This document shows positions 9,482-18,593 of a stretch of DNA of 64,000 nucleotides, one piece after another. The translations under genes were made by a program, and so were the position numbers. The stretch comes from Pseudobdellovibrionaceae bacterium. GTDB lineage: Bacteria; Bdellovibrionota; Bdellovibrionia; Bdellovibrionales; JAGQZY01. Positions within the stretch are counted from its first letter, which is position 1, and each line of letters starts with the position of its first letter. The notes under the pieces were generated by a model. The model was given only the letters and a program-made list of their open reading frames with translations, was not told the DNA's origin and did not search any database. The stretch covers positions 1-64,000 of the forward strand of contig JACKAL010000006.1 in assembly GCA_020635085.1 (NCBI GenBank), given 5' to 3'.

Positions 9482-9805
9482 ATGGAATGGTTTTACTCAC
9501 TATTGGTGTTCATGGTTTTTGCGGCCCCTACGAAGCCCAATAAAGGAGAGGGTGCAGATAGGCGTTTTGTACAAAATCAGCTTATGTCTGCTACTGAGAC
9601 TAAAACCTGGACCATCGCCGAAATTTATTCCAAGGCCCACGAAAAAGAACTCAAGAACATTGTTCAATTGTTTAAGGATATTGAAATTGTACCTGTCACA
9701 GATCGCAAAAGTGAGCACCTGGTGTTTCAGGTAAAGAGTGTTGCCAAGGGCTCCGTCTACGAGCGCGCCGGTGTGAAACCCGGCGATTACATGCGTACGA
9801 AGTAG
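9482..9805 (+). CDS. Truncated GspC-like PDZ protein
   Basis: 107 residues with a good ribosome binding site (AGAGGGAAG, then ATG). A short hydrophobic N-terminus (WFYSLLVFMVFAA) is followed by a linker and the first half of a PDZ domain: IEIVPVTD, FQVKSVAKGSVYERAGVKPGD. That segment aligns with the GspC C-terminus encoded at 17200-17320 (RVVPETG, GSIYEKLGLRLGD). The reading frame stops directly after the PGD turn, so the rest of the PDZ fold is missing, and no continuation is visible in other frames. It may be a decayed gspC copy or a short expressed regulator. It lies on the strand opposite to its gsp neighbours. Confidence 0.55.
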   Translation: MEWFYSLLVFMVFAAPTKPNKGEGADRRFVQNQLMSATETKTWTIAEIYSKAHEKELKNIVQLFKDIEIVPVTDRKSEHLVFQVKSVAKGSVYERAGVKPGDYMRTK

Positions 9806-9899
9806 TTTTTCTATTTCTTTATCGTCTTTATGTTTGCAGACGATGCCTTTAAATCATTGCTAAATGAGTATTGAGGGGCATACAGTTGTGTTCACATTG

Positions 9900-11705
9900 T
9901 CATTTACAGGTAGCCACTGCATTCCGATCCTCAATGTAGCTACAGACACTCCTGCGGAGGGCATCTTGTTCGACAGTATCGAAAATAATGTCGGGCCAGC
10001 TTGTGCTCATTACCGATGCCAGCGATGAGCGATAGACGAACTCATGACCCGTATCCATTTGCACGGGCTGCACCTGCTGTGGTGGGATGGGCTGATCGAG
10101 AAGCATAAAGTTGGTGTTCGAAGGTTCGTCGTAATATTGGAAATAATTTTTGTATTTTAAAGGGGCTTGAAAGACAAGTTCAACAATGCCATCTTTGGGT
10201 TTTGGAATTTCGACATAATAAAAAGGATCGGAGCCATTAAGGGTCATCATCTTTTCGGTTTGCTTTTTAAATTTATTAGCAGCTTCACCATTAATAAAAA
10301 TGAGATCAGTCAGTTCATAGTTGAGATTTGTTGATTTAAATCCAGTTAAATAAGATTTAGAGCGTATGATTTTTTCAAAACGTACAGTGAGACGAACAGT
10401 GTCTGAGGATTCAAATGGAGTTAATGAAATGGATACGGGAAATTGGGGGATAACGGCCGGGATTTTGCTCTGCCATTTTGTTTGAGCAGCCTTAACACTA
10501 TGGGAAATATTTGCCGACAAAGACTCTTCAGGCAAGCTGTACTGATTGATATTGCTAAAAGAGGCAACCACTTGACCACTCATTTTATCAGGACATTCAG
10601 TCATCACGGTGTTTTCATTTTTTGTATCACTTTTGATGGAGCGAACAGAGTAACTGTAGCCATCGGAAAGACCGGCGAGTGCGTGCCCCAACTCATGAAT
10701 AAAAACCGTTTTTCGTGCCGGATTTAATGTGGAGGTGGAGATGAACGAACCTGCACCGCCGTATTCATTAGTGTTGAGGATAACAAGGATGGAGTCGGCA
10801 TGGGCTAAAAACCCCATGTCAAGAGCTCTTTGTGTATTACGGACAATGAGGAGACGGTCGGAGCAATTGGCGCCGATCACCGAGGAGTAAAAGGTGTTGA
10901 GTTTATTTTTGTCTTTGGCTTTTTGAATACCACTATCTTTGGAAACAGTGGCAACAAGTTTTACATTGATACGATCTTGTAAAGATTTATAGGGCTCAAA
11001 GCGGAACAGGTAATCGCTGAGCTCTTTCGCTGCTTTACCCAATGTGGAGTTGAGTACGGCCTCATCTGAATCGAGACTGAGTTCTTTGGCGCTAAACCCA
11101 TCGCCAAGAAGCACCAAGTCCCATGCTTTTTCCGGGCTGGCGCCATTATGGAGGGTGATAATGCGATAAGGCTCGCCAGCGGCTGACGGGTAATCCAAGG
11201 TTTGTAGTGGCAGTGCTGGATCGAAATTTTCCAAAATAATTTTTTCGGGTAGTGGTAATTTGTAAAATGTTTCTTTTTTTGTTTTTGCATCGATTTCGAA
11301 ATAGTCGATATTGGCAATTTCCGCGGGCGATAGAGGTTGTGGAAAGTCGACGAAAAAATGGGACGTGCAGTTGTAGATGGTTTTCCCTGTTTTTTCATCG
11401 GTGTATTGGTTGGGGTTTACTCCATAGCTTTTGATGATGGAACCGTCTTTTAATTGTGCACGCAAGCCGACAAGTCCTGAGTGAAACGACTCTTTGTCAT
11501 AGAGATCCGGAGTCATTTTCATCGGAGATGGTGTTTTTAAAAGTCTTAAAATTTTTAGTTTGCTATGGTCACAATCTTTTTCCTCCATGTAGACGCGCAA
11601 GCCTTCTGTTGGAGCGGAGGCCGGCTGGCGTGTGGAGTAAAAACTTTTGTGGGAGCAAGACAGGACAGTAGCGGAAACAAAAACGAGAGTAAAAAATTTC
11701 GTCAT
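9900..11705 (-). CDS. M64-type zinc metallopeptidase lipoprotein
   Basis: 601 residues from ATG 11705, which was chosen because it gives a lipoprotein signal peptide ending in VLSC (Cys near residue 17). The zinc site HELGHALAGLSDGY starts at His337: HExxH with Asp348 as the likely third ligand, the pattern of peptidase family M64 (IgA peptidase type). The preceding LVLLGDGFSAKE and the ADSILVILNTNEYGG segments also fit that family, and an N-terminal beta domain precedes the catalytic part. The protein is probably exported and lipid-anchored. The gene separates gspE from gspF, suggesting either insertion into the secretion operon or a secreted client; neither is proven. Confidence 0.8.
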   Translation of the reverse strand: MTKFFTLVFVSATVLSCSHKSFYSTRQPASAPTEGLRVYMEEKDCDHSKLKILRLLKTPSPMKMTPDLYDKESFHSGLVGLRAQLKDGSIIKSYGVNPNQYTDEKTGKTIYNCTSHFFVDFPQPLSPAEIANIDYFEIDAKTKKETFYKLPLPEKIILENFDPALPLQTLDYPSAAGEPYRIITLHNGASPEKAWDLVLLGDGFSAKELSLDSDEAVLNSTLGKAAKELSDYLFRFEPYKSLQDRINVKLVATVSKDSGIQKAKDKNKLNTFYSSVIGANCSDRLLIVRNTQRALDMGFLAHADSILVILNTNEYGGAGSFISTSTLNPARKTVFIHELGHALAGLSDGYSYSVRSIKSDTKNENTVMTECPDKMSGQVVASFSNINQYSLPEESLSANISHSVKAAQTKWQSKIPAVIPQFPVSISLTPFESSDTVRLTVRFEKIIRSKSYLTGFKSTNLNYELTDLIFINGEAANKFKKQTEKMMTLNGSDPFYYVEIPKPKDGIVELVFQAPLKYKNYFQYYDEPSNTNFMLLDQPIPPQQVQPVQMDTGHEFVYRSSLASVMSTSWPDIIFDTVEQDALRRSVCSYIEDRNAVATCK

Positions 11706-11784
11706 GCTTCTATCATAAACCAGAATGTGACAGGGGCAATACTTCCGGTACATTGGAAGTATTTAGGATTAATGTTCCGGTCTT

Positions 11785-11813
11785 AGATCCTTCGGCTGGC
11801 GCCTCAGGATGAC
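11785..11813. repeat. Dispersed hairpin repeat, copy 1
   Basis: On the minus strand this reads GTCATCCTGAGGC-gcca-GCCGAAGGATCT. It is one of three related elements in the window (others at 34381-34406 and 55213-55241). Each folds as ATCCT/AGGAT, a GA/GA internal loop, then a short GC-rich stem. It lies between the metallopeptidase and gspE. Confidence 0.7.
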
Positions 11814-11897
11814 GGGCGTGCACTTCACAATTTTCTTGGAATAAATAAAAGCAGATGTCTGGAGCTAGAGTCCCAAGATTCTAACGCCAGCGGCCGC

Positions 11898-11922
11898 AAA
11901 AGGTATCAAGCAACGTACCTTT
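11898..11922. repeat. Hairpin repeat downstream of gspE, distal copy
   Basis: AAAGGTA and TACCTTT pair around a ten-base loop. The unit CGCAAAAGGTATCA...ACGTACCTTT is repeated at 11940-11963, so two related hairpins stand in tandem after gspE. They may be a double terminator or a duplicated small repeat. Confidence 0.5.
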
Positions 11923-11941
11923 CTGTGGGACGTGCGGTCGC

Positions 11942-11963
11942 AAAAGGTATCAACGTACCTTTT
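11942..11963 (-). terminator. Hairpin overlapping the gspE stop codon
   Basis: AAAAGGTA pairs perfectly with TACCTTTT around the loop TCAACG (8-bp stem). On the minus strand it spans the gspE stop codon. The stem is A/T-rich at its base, but no T-tract follows on the minus strand, so factor-independent termination is possible but unproven. Confidence 0.45.
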
Positions 11964-13653
11964 AGAGGTCGGTTTGGGTATTGGATAAAACTTCTTCGAT
12001 GGTGGTGATGCCGTTAAGCACTTTTTCGATACCGTGATCGCGGAAGGTTTTCATACCTTGGTCGATGGCCATCTTTTTGATTGTGCCCGAATCTTTTCGT
12101 TGCATCACAAGCGAGCGAATCTCCTCACTGACCACGAGAAGTTCCTGAATAAGTGTTCGGCCCAGGTAGCCTTTGTAATTACACTTATCGCAGCCAACCG
12201 CGCGGTGAATGCGACCGGCGAGAGCCACTTCGGGAGCAATTTCCATGTTGGCGATTTCGGTATCTGTTGGGGTGTGCGGTTGTTTGCAGTGTGGGCAAAG
12301 CACGCGCACGAGACGTTGCGAGATCACGCCTAAAAGAGACGTGGCAATCAAAAAGGGCTCGCAACCAATATCGGTTAAGCGCGGGAAAGCTCCTGCCGCA
12401 TCGTTGGTGTGAATGGTGGAAAGCACCAAGTGACCAGTGAGAGACGAGTTGATGGCAATTTCTGCTGTTTCCAAATCGCGAATCTCCCCGATCATAATGA
12501 TGTCTGGATCTTGACGAAGAATGGCGCGCAGTCCGCTGCCGAAGGTGAGGCCAATTTTGGAGTTCACTTGAATTTGCCCAATGCCGGCAATTCGTTGCTC
12601 CACTGGATCTTCTACAGTGATGATGTTGGATTCCACCGAATTGAGGCGCTGCAAGCAGGCGTAAAGGGTGGTCGACTTACCACTACCGGTCGGACCAGTT
12701 ACCAGTAAGATGCCGTAGGTGCGCGAGATCAGATCGGTGAGGCGCACGAGGTTTTCCTCAGAAAATCCCAGCTGTTCTAAAGATAAAATCACGTTAGATC
12801 TATCCTGAAGACGCATCACCAAGCGTTCACCGAAAGCGGTAGGAACGGTATTTAAACGCACATCGATGTCTTTTCCTCCAATACGTAAAGGAATACGACC
12901 ATCCTGAGGTAAGCGCTTTTCCGCGATGTTCAGATTGCCCATAACTTTAATACGTGAGGTGATGGCATTTTGTAGTTTCTTTGGCGGTTTGTAAATATCG
13001 TAAAGAATACCATCGATGCGAAAGCGTACGACCATTTCGCGCTCATAGGGTTCGATGTGAATATCCGAAGCTTTCTCTTTAACCGCGCGCGAGAGGAGAG
13101 TATTTACAAGTTTAATCACCGGCGCTTCATCATCGGACTCTAGAAGATCGACAATGGATTCATCCAGGTCGGTGTCGTCGCCTTCGATCTCTTCAAGGCC
13201 TTCGAGAGCTGCTGTGCCTTTTTCGTACAAACGGTTGATGGCATCGATGAGTTTGTTTTTGGCAACCACGAGAGGAACAACATCTTTTTTAAAAATGGTG
13301 CGCAGATCATCAAACACCACAAAGTTTAAAGGGTTGGTGGTGTAGACATACACAAAATTTTGATCTTCCTTAGCGGGAAGGATTTCCTTGGTCTTGGCAT
13401 AGTTGATGGGAATATGGCGAATCATATCCATCGGGATATCATTGACAGGAATATCCTTAATAAAATGAAAGCCCAGTTTCTGGCAAAATTTAGATAAAAT
13501 TTCTTCGGCCTGTGTGTCGCCGCTCATGCCGAGGAAGCTTCCTAAATTGGCAGCGCCCTCAACTGGAGAGTCGAGCAGGGCTTTGAGTTGCACTTCGCTG
13601 AGCGAGGTGACTTTTAATAAAAGGTTTTCAAAGTTAACTTCCGTAGCAGCCAT
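11962..13653 (-). CDS. gspE: Type II secretion ATPase GspE
   Basis: 563 residues. An N-terminal GspE/PilB regulatory domain (about residues 30-150) precedes the secretion ATPase core with the Walker A loop GPTGSGKSTT (near residue 320), the Asp-box DPVEQRIAGIGQIQV, Walker B DIIMIGEIRD and the His box GHLVLSTIHTNDA. A four-Cys zinc finger follows (CPHC ... CDKC, separated by about 30 residues), as in GspE and PilB. It powers pseudopilus assembly from the cytoplasm. It starts two bases after the gspD stop. Unlike in most gsp operons, gspF does not follow it directly. Confidence 0.96.
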   Translation of the reverse strand: MAATEVNFENLLLKVTSLSEVQLKALLDSPVEGAANLGSFLGMSGDTQAEEILSKFCQKLGFHFIKDIPVNDIPMDMIRHIPINYAKTKEILPAKEDQNFVYVYTTNPLNFVVFDDLRTIFKKDVVPLVVAKNKLIDAINRLYEKGTAALEGLEEIEGDDTDLDESIVDLLESDDEAPVIKLVNTLLSRAVKEKASDIHIEPYEREMVVRFRIDGILYDIYKPPKKLQNAITSRIKVMGNLNIAEKRLPQDGRIPLRIGGKDIDVRLNTVPTAFGERLVMRLQDRSNVILSLEQLGFSEENLVRLTDLISRTYGILLVTGPTGSGKSTTLYACLQRLNSVESNIITVEDPVEQRIAGIGQIQVNSKIGLTFGSGLRAILRQDPDIIMIGEIRDLETAEIAINSSLTGHLVLSTIHTNDAAGAFPRLTDIGCEPFLIATSLLGVISQRLVRVLCPHCKQPHTPTDTEIANMEIAPEVALAGRIHRAVGCDKCNYKGYLGRTLIQELLVVSEEIRSLVMQRKDSGTIKKMAIDQGMKTFRDHGIEKVLNGITTIEEVLSNTQTDL

Positions 13654-13655
13654 AT

Positions 13656-16154
13656 TTATTCAGTTGGGGTCGGCTCCTCATATTCCAGAACCGGTTCTTC
13701 ATTATCCATTTCTATGGTATTCGGTTCCACATCTGGAGTCACTGGGGAAATGGATTGGTCCTCCAGTTTAAATTCGTCAGAGGCCTCAGCAACCATTCCG
13801 ACATCTTTCAATGCATCGCCAAAAGGGTCACGACCATTAGCATTGCGTTTGATCCATTCGATACGGTCGGTATACTTCTTGTTTAATAATTTTTTGTGAT
13901 CTTGAGAGTTGCGTAAAATTGTTGGTGTAAGGAAGACCATCAAATTTGTTTTTTCACGAGAATATTTCCGTCCTTTGAATAGCCAACCCAAAATTGGAAT
14001 ATCTCCTAGAAATGGAATTTTTTGTTCTGTTAAATCGTCTTTCTCTTGAATCAATCCGCCAAGAACGGCCGTGTCGCCGCTCTTAAGAGTTAGGTTGGTT
14101 TTAATTGAGCGCTTTTTAAGACCTTGTGATACGTTGGCAAGACTTACTGCCTTGATTTCTTTTTGACTGACGTCATCGGCCTTTTGTTCTATATGCATCG
14201 TCACAATGTCAGACTCAGGACTAATAGAGGGCTTAATTTTTAATTGAATCGTCGCATCTTTAAACTGAGGAATGGCCGATGTCACATTGTTGGCTGTACT
14301 TTGTTGGAGACCTACGGGGATCTGATCACCAACTTCGATTTCGGCTTCTTCATTATCCATAGCTGTGATTTGGGGTGTAGATAAAATACTAGCTGCTATT
14401 TGCTTTTTAAGAAACTGGATAAATCCAATGAGACTTGGGATGGTAATTGGAGTACCATTGGCACCAAGAGATACAGAAACCTTATCACCACTTCCAAACC
14501 CAAATATACCACCTTGGGTAGCAAGATTTGTAAGTGAGCCGGCATCCCCAAAAATATAACCAGCGCGAGCAACTGAGTTTGCTGTCGCATTTGCGGTATT
14601 CGTTGCGTCGGCGCCTGGACGAAATTTAAGAATATTAAAATTCCAGTCATCCGTTTTTGTGGCATTCATCTCAACAATATAGGCCTGCACATAAACTTGA
14701 TCTTTCGGGATATCGATCTTGGATAAAATATTGGTCACCGTGGCGTAATCCTGTTTGCTGGCTGTGATAATTAAGCTGTTGGTGTTTTCGTCGGCTTTGA
14801 TGATCACATCGCCGCCAAAGAGTTTTTGGTGTTGGGTTGGTGGCTTAAAAGTGGCCGCATTGCCATCACTTGAGTTTGAGGCGGGAGCGGATTGTTGCAC
14901 TTGTTTTTCCTGTTCCTGCGCGATGCCATTTAAAGTGTCGGCAATTTTTTTCGCATCACCGTGTTTCACATAATACACGTATATACCGCCGGCGTCGGAG
15001 GGATCGAGGGGGTAATCCAGCTGAGACACCAGTTTTTCGATGCGCGTGATCCCTTCGCTATTTCCGACGACAATAATCGAGTTGGTGCGTTCATCAGGGG
15101 TTACTAGAGATAGAGATTCATCTTTTTCTTTTTGGCCAAAACGCGATGCGGGTCGAAAGGTGTTTTTCTTTTTATCTTGGTCTTTGTTAATAATTTTATC
15201 TATGAGGTCGGCAATGTCCTTAGCTTTTGCATTTTTAATGGGGATCACACGCAGTTGCTCTTCAAATCCAGGCTTATCAAGCTCGGTTAAAACACGCGAG
15301 ATACGATCAACGCTGGAACCAAAATCGGTGATGATCAGTGAATTGGTTTTATCGTAAGGAATGACTTGTCCATTCTTGGACTTTAAAATTTTATCAAACG
15401 TTTTTGAGGCCTCATCCGCTTCGATATATTTAAGGCGGATAATGCGCGTGATGAGCTCATCGCCATTGGGATAATAGGCGCCAGAGTAGACATCTGTTCC
15501 CGACTTGGCATCATCAATTTTTTGAATTCGTAAAAACTTCCCCGAAGGAACGATCGTATAGCCGTTGGAAGCAAGAGCGGTAAGAAAAGCCTCCCATGCT
15601 TCAGCCACCGTAATTTTAAATCCGGAAGTGATGGTGATTTTTCCATTGAGGTTTTCTGAATAGATAAAGCGTTTACCGGTTAATTTGGCCATGGCATTGA
15701 CCACATCGGTGATGGGTGCATCTTTATAATCGAAACTTTCGACGATCTCAGGAAAAGTTTTGCTTGAGATGTCTTCGGGCTGGGCATCGACAAAGTTTTT
15801 GGTTCCCGCCGCATTGATTGGCGATGTGGCTTTGAGTGGATTTAAAGAGCCACCATTGCCAGAGCTGCGTGCGGAGCTGGTACCAGTGGAGGAGGCAGGA
15901 GTACCGGGGCGAAAACGAGTGGGTGCCGAGGAATTGTTGTTGCCGCCAGAACGCGGTGAGGGGCGAAATCGCGAAGGGGCTGGAGTGGGCTCTTCTGAGC
16001 CGGGTGGATCAAAATCCGGAGCTTGCATTTCGGGCATGGACTCCGCTTCATCAAGAAGTTCTGTATCGTCCATTTCTTCTTGCGCCCACGATTGGGGTGT
16101 TGTGCTTAATACGAAAAATAATGAAAGCACAGATAGAAAAACGAATTTTTTCAT
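13656..16154 (-). CDS. gspD: Type II secretion outer-membrane secretin GspD
   Basis: 832 residues. A signal peptide (MKKFVFLSVLSLFFVLS) is followed by a Pro/Ser/Arg-rich low-complexity stretch (about residues 45-110), an N0 domain (FDYKDAPITDVVNAMAKLTG), three N1-N3 repeats and the C-terminal secretin domain with TPQITAMDNEEAEIEVGDQI and VLGGLIQEK plus PILGWLFKG motifs. It forms the multimeric outer-membrane channel. An acidic, Pro/Thr-rich tail of about 50 residues ends the protein and might bind a pilotin, which I have not identified. It begins the gspD-gspE transcript, divergent from gspC. Confidence 0.95.
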   Translation of the reverse strand: MKKFVFLSVLSLFFVLSTTPQSWAQEEMDDTELLDEAESMPEMQAPDFDPPGSEEPTPAPSRFRPSPRSGGNNNSSAPTRFRPGTPASSTGTSSARSSGNGGSLNPLKATSPINAAGTKNFVDAQPEDISSKTFPEIVESFDYKDAPITDVVNAMAKLTGKRFIYSENLNGKITITSGFKITVAEAWEAFLTALASNGYTIVPSGKFLRIQKIDDAKSGTDVYSGAYYPNGDELITRIIRLKYIEADEASKTFDKILKSKNGQVIPYDKTNSLIITDFGSSVDRISRVLTELDKPGFEEQLRVIPIKNAKAKDIADLIDKIINKDQDKKKNTFRPASRFGQKEKDESLSLVTPDERTNSIIVVGNSEGITRIEKLVSQLDYPLDPSDAGGIYVYYVKHGDAKKIADTLNGIAQEQEKQVQQSAPASNSSDGNAATFKPPTQHQKLFGGDVIIKADENTNSLIITASKQDYATVTNILSKIDIPKDQVYVQAYIVEMNATKTDDWNFNILKFRPGADATNTANATANSVARAGYIFGDAGSLTNLATQGGIFGFGSGDKVSVSLGANGTPITIPSLIGFIQFLKKQIAASILSTPQITAMDNEEAEIEVGDQIPVGLQQSTANNVTSAIPQFKDATIQLKIKPSISPESDIVTMHIEQKADDVSQKEIKAVSLANVSQGLKKRSIKTNLTLKSGDTAVLGGLIQEKDDLTEQKIPFLGDIPILGWLFKGRKYSREKTNLMVFLTPTILRNSQDHKKLLNKKYTDRIEWIKRNANGRDPFGDALKDVGMVAEASDEFKLEDQSISPVTPDVEPNTIEMDNEEPVLEYEEPTPTE

Positions 16155-16540
16155 TACGACCTCACAATAATAGTAAAAGTGATCCCAATCTCATCCATGA
16201 GACGGTTCTTTCACCTAATCCTACAAACTCTATTAAAACCTAAAAAAAAAGAGATCTTAAGCATGAACTGACTGAACGTCCTTTAGCTCACCCAAGGTCC
16301 AGAGAAAGTCGACTGATTGGGTTCTCAATGACTGTTCAGAAACGAAAAAATTATTTAAAATGAGAAATGACTTTCGCTATAGAGCTATTAATGGCGACAA
16401 GGTAAGAGTGTAAACAGATATAGGTCGAGGAAAAGAAACTGAAAACCTAACATTCTCGGCCCAATTTGATTATCTTTAATAGGGAGTGCGGATTAATTAT
16501 CCACGCATCGTAATAGTGTTAGATTGTAAAAGGTAGGTTT
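16155..16540. promoter_or_regulatory. Divergent promoter region between gspD and gspC
   Basis: About 385 bases separating the gspD-gspE transcript (leftward) from gspC (rightward). It must carry both promoters, but I cannot pick convincing -10/-35 pairs. A ribosome-binding AGGTAGG precedes gspC. No gene or RNA is seen. Confidence 0.5.
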
Positions 16541-17464
16541 ATGAAGCTTCCGTATGTATCGGCCCTTCTCGAAAAAATCAAGGGTGGTGATCGGCCACCA
16601 CTAGAAAAATATTATCCATTATTTTTCGTGATCCTTTTGGGTTTTTTTGTGGCCGATTTAGGAGATTTATATGTGCGCAAGTATCTTTTGCCGACATCCA
16701 TTCCGCCCAAGAAGGCGGCTGCTATAAAACTCGGGCAAAGTAAGCGCTATCAATTTCCAGAAATTATCTCAAAGAACATTTTTAATTCCGACGGGGTTAT
16801 CCCACAAACACTTGCCGAAAAAGAGGGTGAAGGTGCGGGCGAAGATGGAATACCTAAATTAAGTGATCTTCCCTTGGATCTTCTCGGGACTTTGGTCTTG
16901 GCAGATCCATCTAAATCCATCGCGACTATTAGTATAAAAGGACAAAATAATGTGGACCCCTACTCTGTAGGTGAAACTGTCTCCGGTATGGCAGACATTA
17001 AAGAAATTCAGCGCGAGCGGGTCATTTTTCGCAATTTGCGCAATCAAGCTCTCGAATATATCGAAGTACCGCAAGATCAGGTTTTGGCCTTAACTACGGA
17101 GAGAGGCGCTACAGTGACGCTTCCCAAGCAGTCGGCTGAGAAAACCGAGTTTACCTTTCAGCGTAAAGATATCGATGCTCAACTAGAAAACCTTCCAAAT
17201 CTTCTCCAGCAGGCGCGCGTGGTTCCAGAGACCGGCCCTGATGGATTGGTGCGCGGCTATAAGCTCGTCGAAATTCAACCTGGTAGTATCTACGAAAAAT
17301 TGGGTTTACGCTTAGGCGATGTGATCACCGGCGTGAATGGGGAGTCGATCAATAGCCCACAAAAAGCCTTGGAGCTTTACCAAGCCCTTAAGAGTTCGAA
17401 TGACATCAAGCTTGCCATCGACCGCGGCGGACGCAATGTCGATTTGAGCTACCGTTTGCAATAA
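16541..17464 (+). CDS. gspC: Type II secretion inner-membrane clamp protein GspC
   Basis: 307 residues. One membrane helix (about residues 25-44, PLFFVILLGFFVADLGDLYV) is followed by the homology region (FPEIISKNIFNSDG, then DLLGTLVLADPSKSIATI) that contacts the GspD N0 domain, and a C-terminal PDZ domain (about residues 215-305, with GSIYEKLGLRLGDVITGVNG). GspC links the inner-membrane platform to the secretin and helps select substrates. It is transcribed away from gspD instead of preceding it, so its dosage can be set independently of the rest of the system. Confidence 0.93.
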   Translation: MKLPYVSALLEKIKGGDRPPLEKYYPLFFVILLGFFVADLGDLYVRKYLLPTSIPPKKAAAIKLGQSKRYQFPEIISKNIFNSDGVIPQTLAEKEGEGAGEDGIPKLSDLPLDLLGTLVLADPSKSIATISIKGQNNVDPYSVGETVSGMADIKEIQRERVIFRNLRNQALEYIEVPQDQVLALTTERGATVTLPKQSAEKTEFTFQRKDIDAQLENLPNLLQQARVVPETGPDGLVRGYKLVEIQPGSIYEKLGLRLGDVITGVNGESINSPQKALELYQALKSSNDIKLAIDRGGRNVDLSYRLQ

Positions 17465-17488
17465 AAATTTTAAAGAGAGCATTCTAGG

Positions 17489-17527
17489 GGCTGTTAACGT
17501 TAGTTGAAATGTCAACAGCCGTTATTT
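17489..17527. terminator. Terminator-like hairpin after gspC
   Basis: GGCTGTTAAC (17489-17498) pairs with GTCAACAGCC (17511-17520) with one mismatch. It lies between the convergent ends of gspC and the small gene at 17596, and is followed on the plus strand by GTTATTT. It may stop transcription from both sides. Confidence 0.55.
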
Positions 17528-17595
17528 AAAAAAGAAAAGGGCTAAAAATTATTAGTCCTTATAGATTTATAGTTTCTAATCAGTGCGAATCAGTA

Positions 17596-17988
17596 TTAGC
17601 AGGCGTCGTTAATATCGTAATTCGCGTGCTGAGGCGTCTCGCTTAAATCCTTACGAACTTTATCAACACGGATGGAACAATTGCTGTCTGCTTCAAATGT
17701 ATACGTTGTCGAATTCGCTCCTGGAGTGACCTTAATCGAGCAACCTAACTCAGGAGTACCTTTCGTGATATCGATATTCATTTGAATGTAAAAATCCTTG
17801 TAAGGCTTTCCAGGAATTTCTACTTGCACGTCTACATAGTTGGCGTCATCACACAGTTGAGTTACAGATTCATTGAGAGTGTTTTTATTATTCCAGTCGA
17901 GTTTAATTTTGTAAGATTCACCCTCTTCTGCAAAAGAGTTTAAGCTAACGAAAACGATTGAACTAACGATAAATAGTATGTGTTTCAT
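17596..17988 (-). CDS. Small exported protein, function unknown
   Basis: 130 residues with a clear signal peptide cleaved after SFA (residue about 20) and a strong ribosome binding site (AAGGAG). The mature part is about 110 residues, acidic, probably beta-rich, with four Cys including the very last residue, which could form two disulfides in the periplasm. I recognise no family. It lies downstream of another small exported Cys-containing protein on the same strand (48-base gap), so the two are probably cotranscribed. Confidence 0.7.
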   Translation of the reverse strand: MKHILFIVSSIVFVSLNSFAEEGESYKIKLDWNNKNTLNESVTQLCDDANYVDVQVEIPGKPYKDFYIQMNIDITKGTPELGCSIKVTPGANSTTYTFEADSNCSIRVDKVRKDLSETPQHANYDINDAC

Positions 17989-18035
17989 TTTTTCTCCTTA
18001 TAAAAATCTAAGTACATCTATGGATAAATAAATTT

Positions 18036-18335
18036 TTAATCAGTAATGTCTTCGCCGCAGATTAAATTACGCTTTTTATTTTTATCAGATTTAGAAGTTA
18101 ACTTTACTGCCAAAGAACCGCCACCATCGGATCCAACATCTGCGATGACATATTTTTTTCCATCTAAAGTCACTTCAGAACCGATATCGTAACAACTGAT
18201 AACAAAATTAGGAATATCATAGCCATCCTCTGTACAAGAATCTTTTGCTTTTTCTTGGCATTTATTTTCAGCCATTGCTGTTATGCTAAATAATCCCATC
18301 ATCACGACAAGTGCTGTTTGGATACGTAATTTCAT
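18036..18335 (-). CDS. Small exported Cys-containing protein, function unknown
   Basis: 99 residues. The signal peptide ends at AMA|E (residue about 22) and the start has the excellent ribosome binding site GGGAGGAC. The mature domain of about 77 residues has four Cys (KCQEKAKDSC, VISCYD, LICGED) and looks like a small beta-barrel. No family recognised. It is the first gene of a two-gene unit with the protein at 17596. Confidence 0.7.
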   Translation of the reverse strand: MKLRIQTALVVMMGLFSITAMAENKCQEKAKDSCTEDGYDIPNFVISCYDIGSEVTLDGKKYVIADVGSDGGGSLAVKLTSKSDKNKKRNLICGEDITD

Positions 18336-18593
18336 TTGTCCTCCCGGTTTATAAAAACCTTTTATCGATTGAGCTTGTTTTTTATGAAATAAAACTTCGT
18401 AACTTTCTTTAAAAATGCTTTAACGTTTATGAATTTTACGTAGTCTCTATGGTTGTTTTTATAATTCATGCTTCACTCTTTTGCGATCGTATAGAAAGTT
18501 TGTATAAATATTACGTGGTGTCGGGTAGAGAAAAGAAGCAACCTTTCCTCTTTATTTTATTTGTGGGATGTGGATAACTAGCTCATTTGACTG
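18336..18593. other. Intergenic stretch before the paired RNA element
   Basis: AT-rich DNA without a credible open frame. It should include the promoter for the small exported proteins reading leftward. Nothing else is recognised. Confidence 0.4.
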
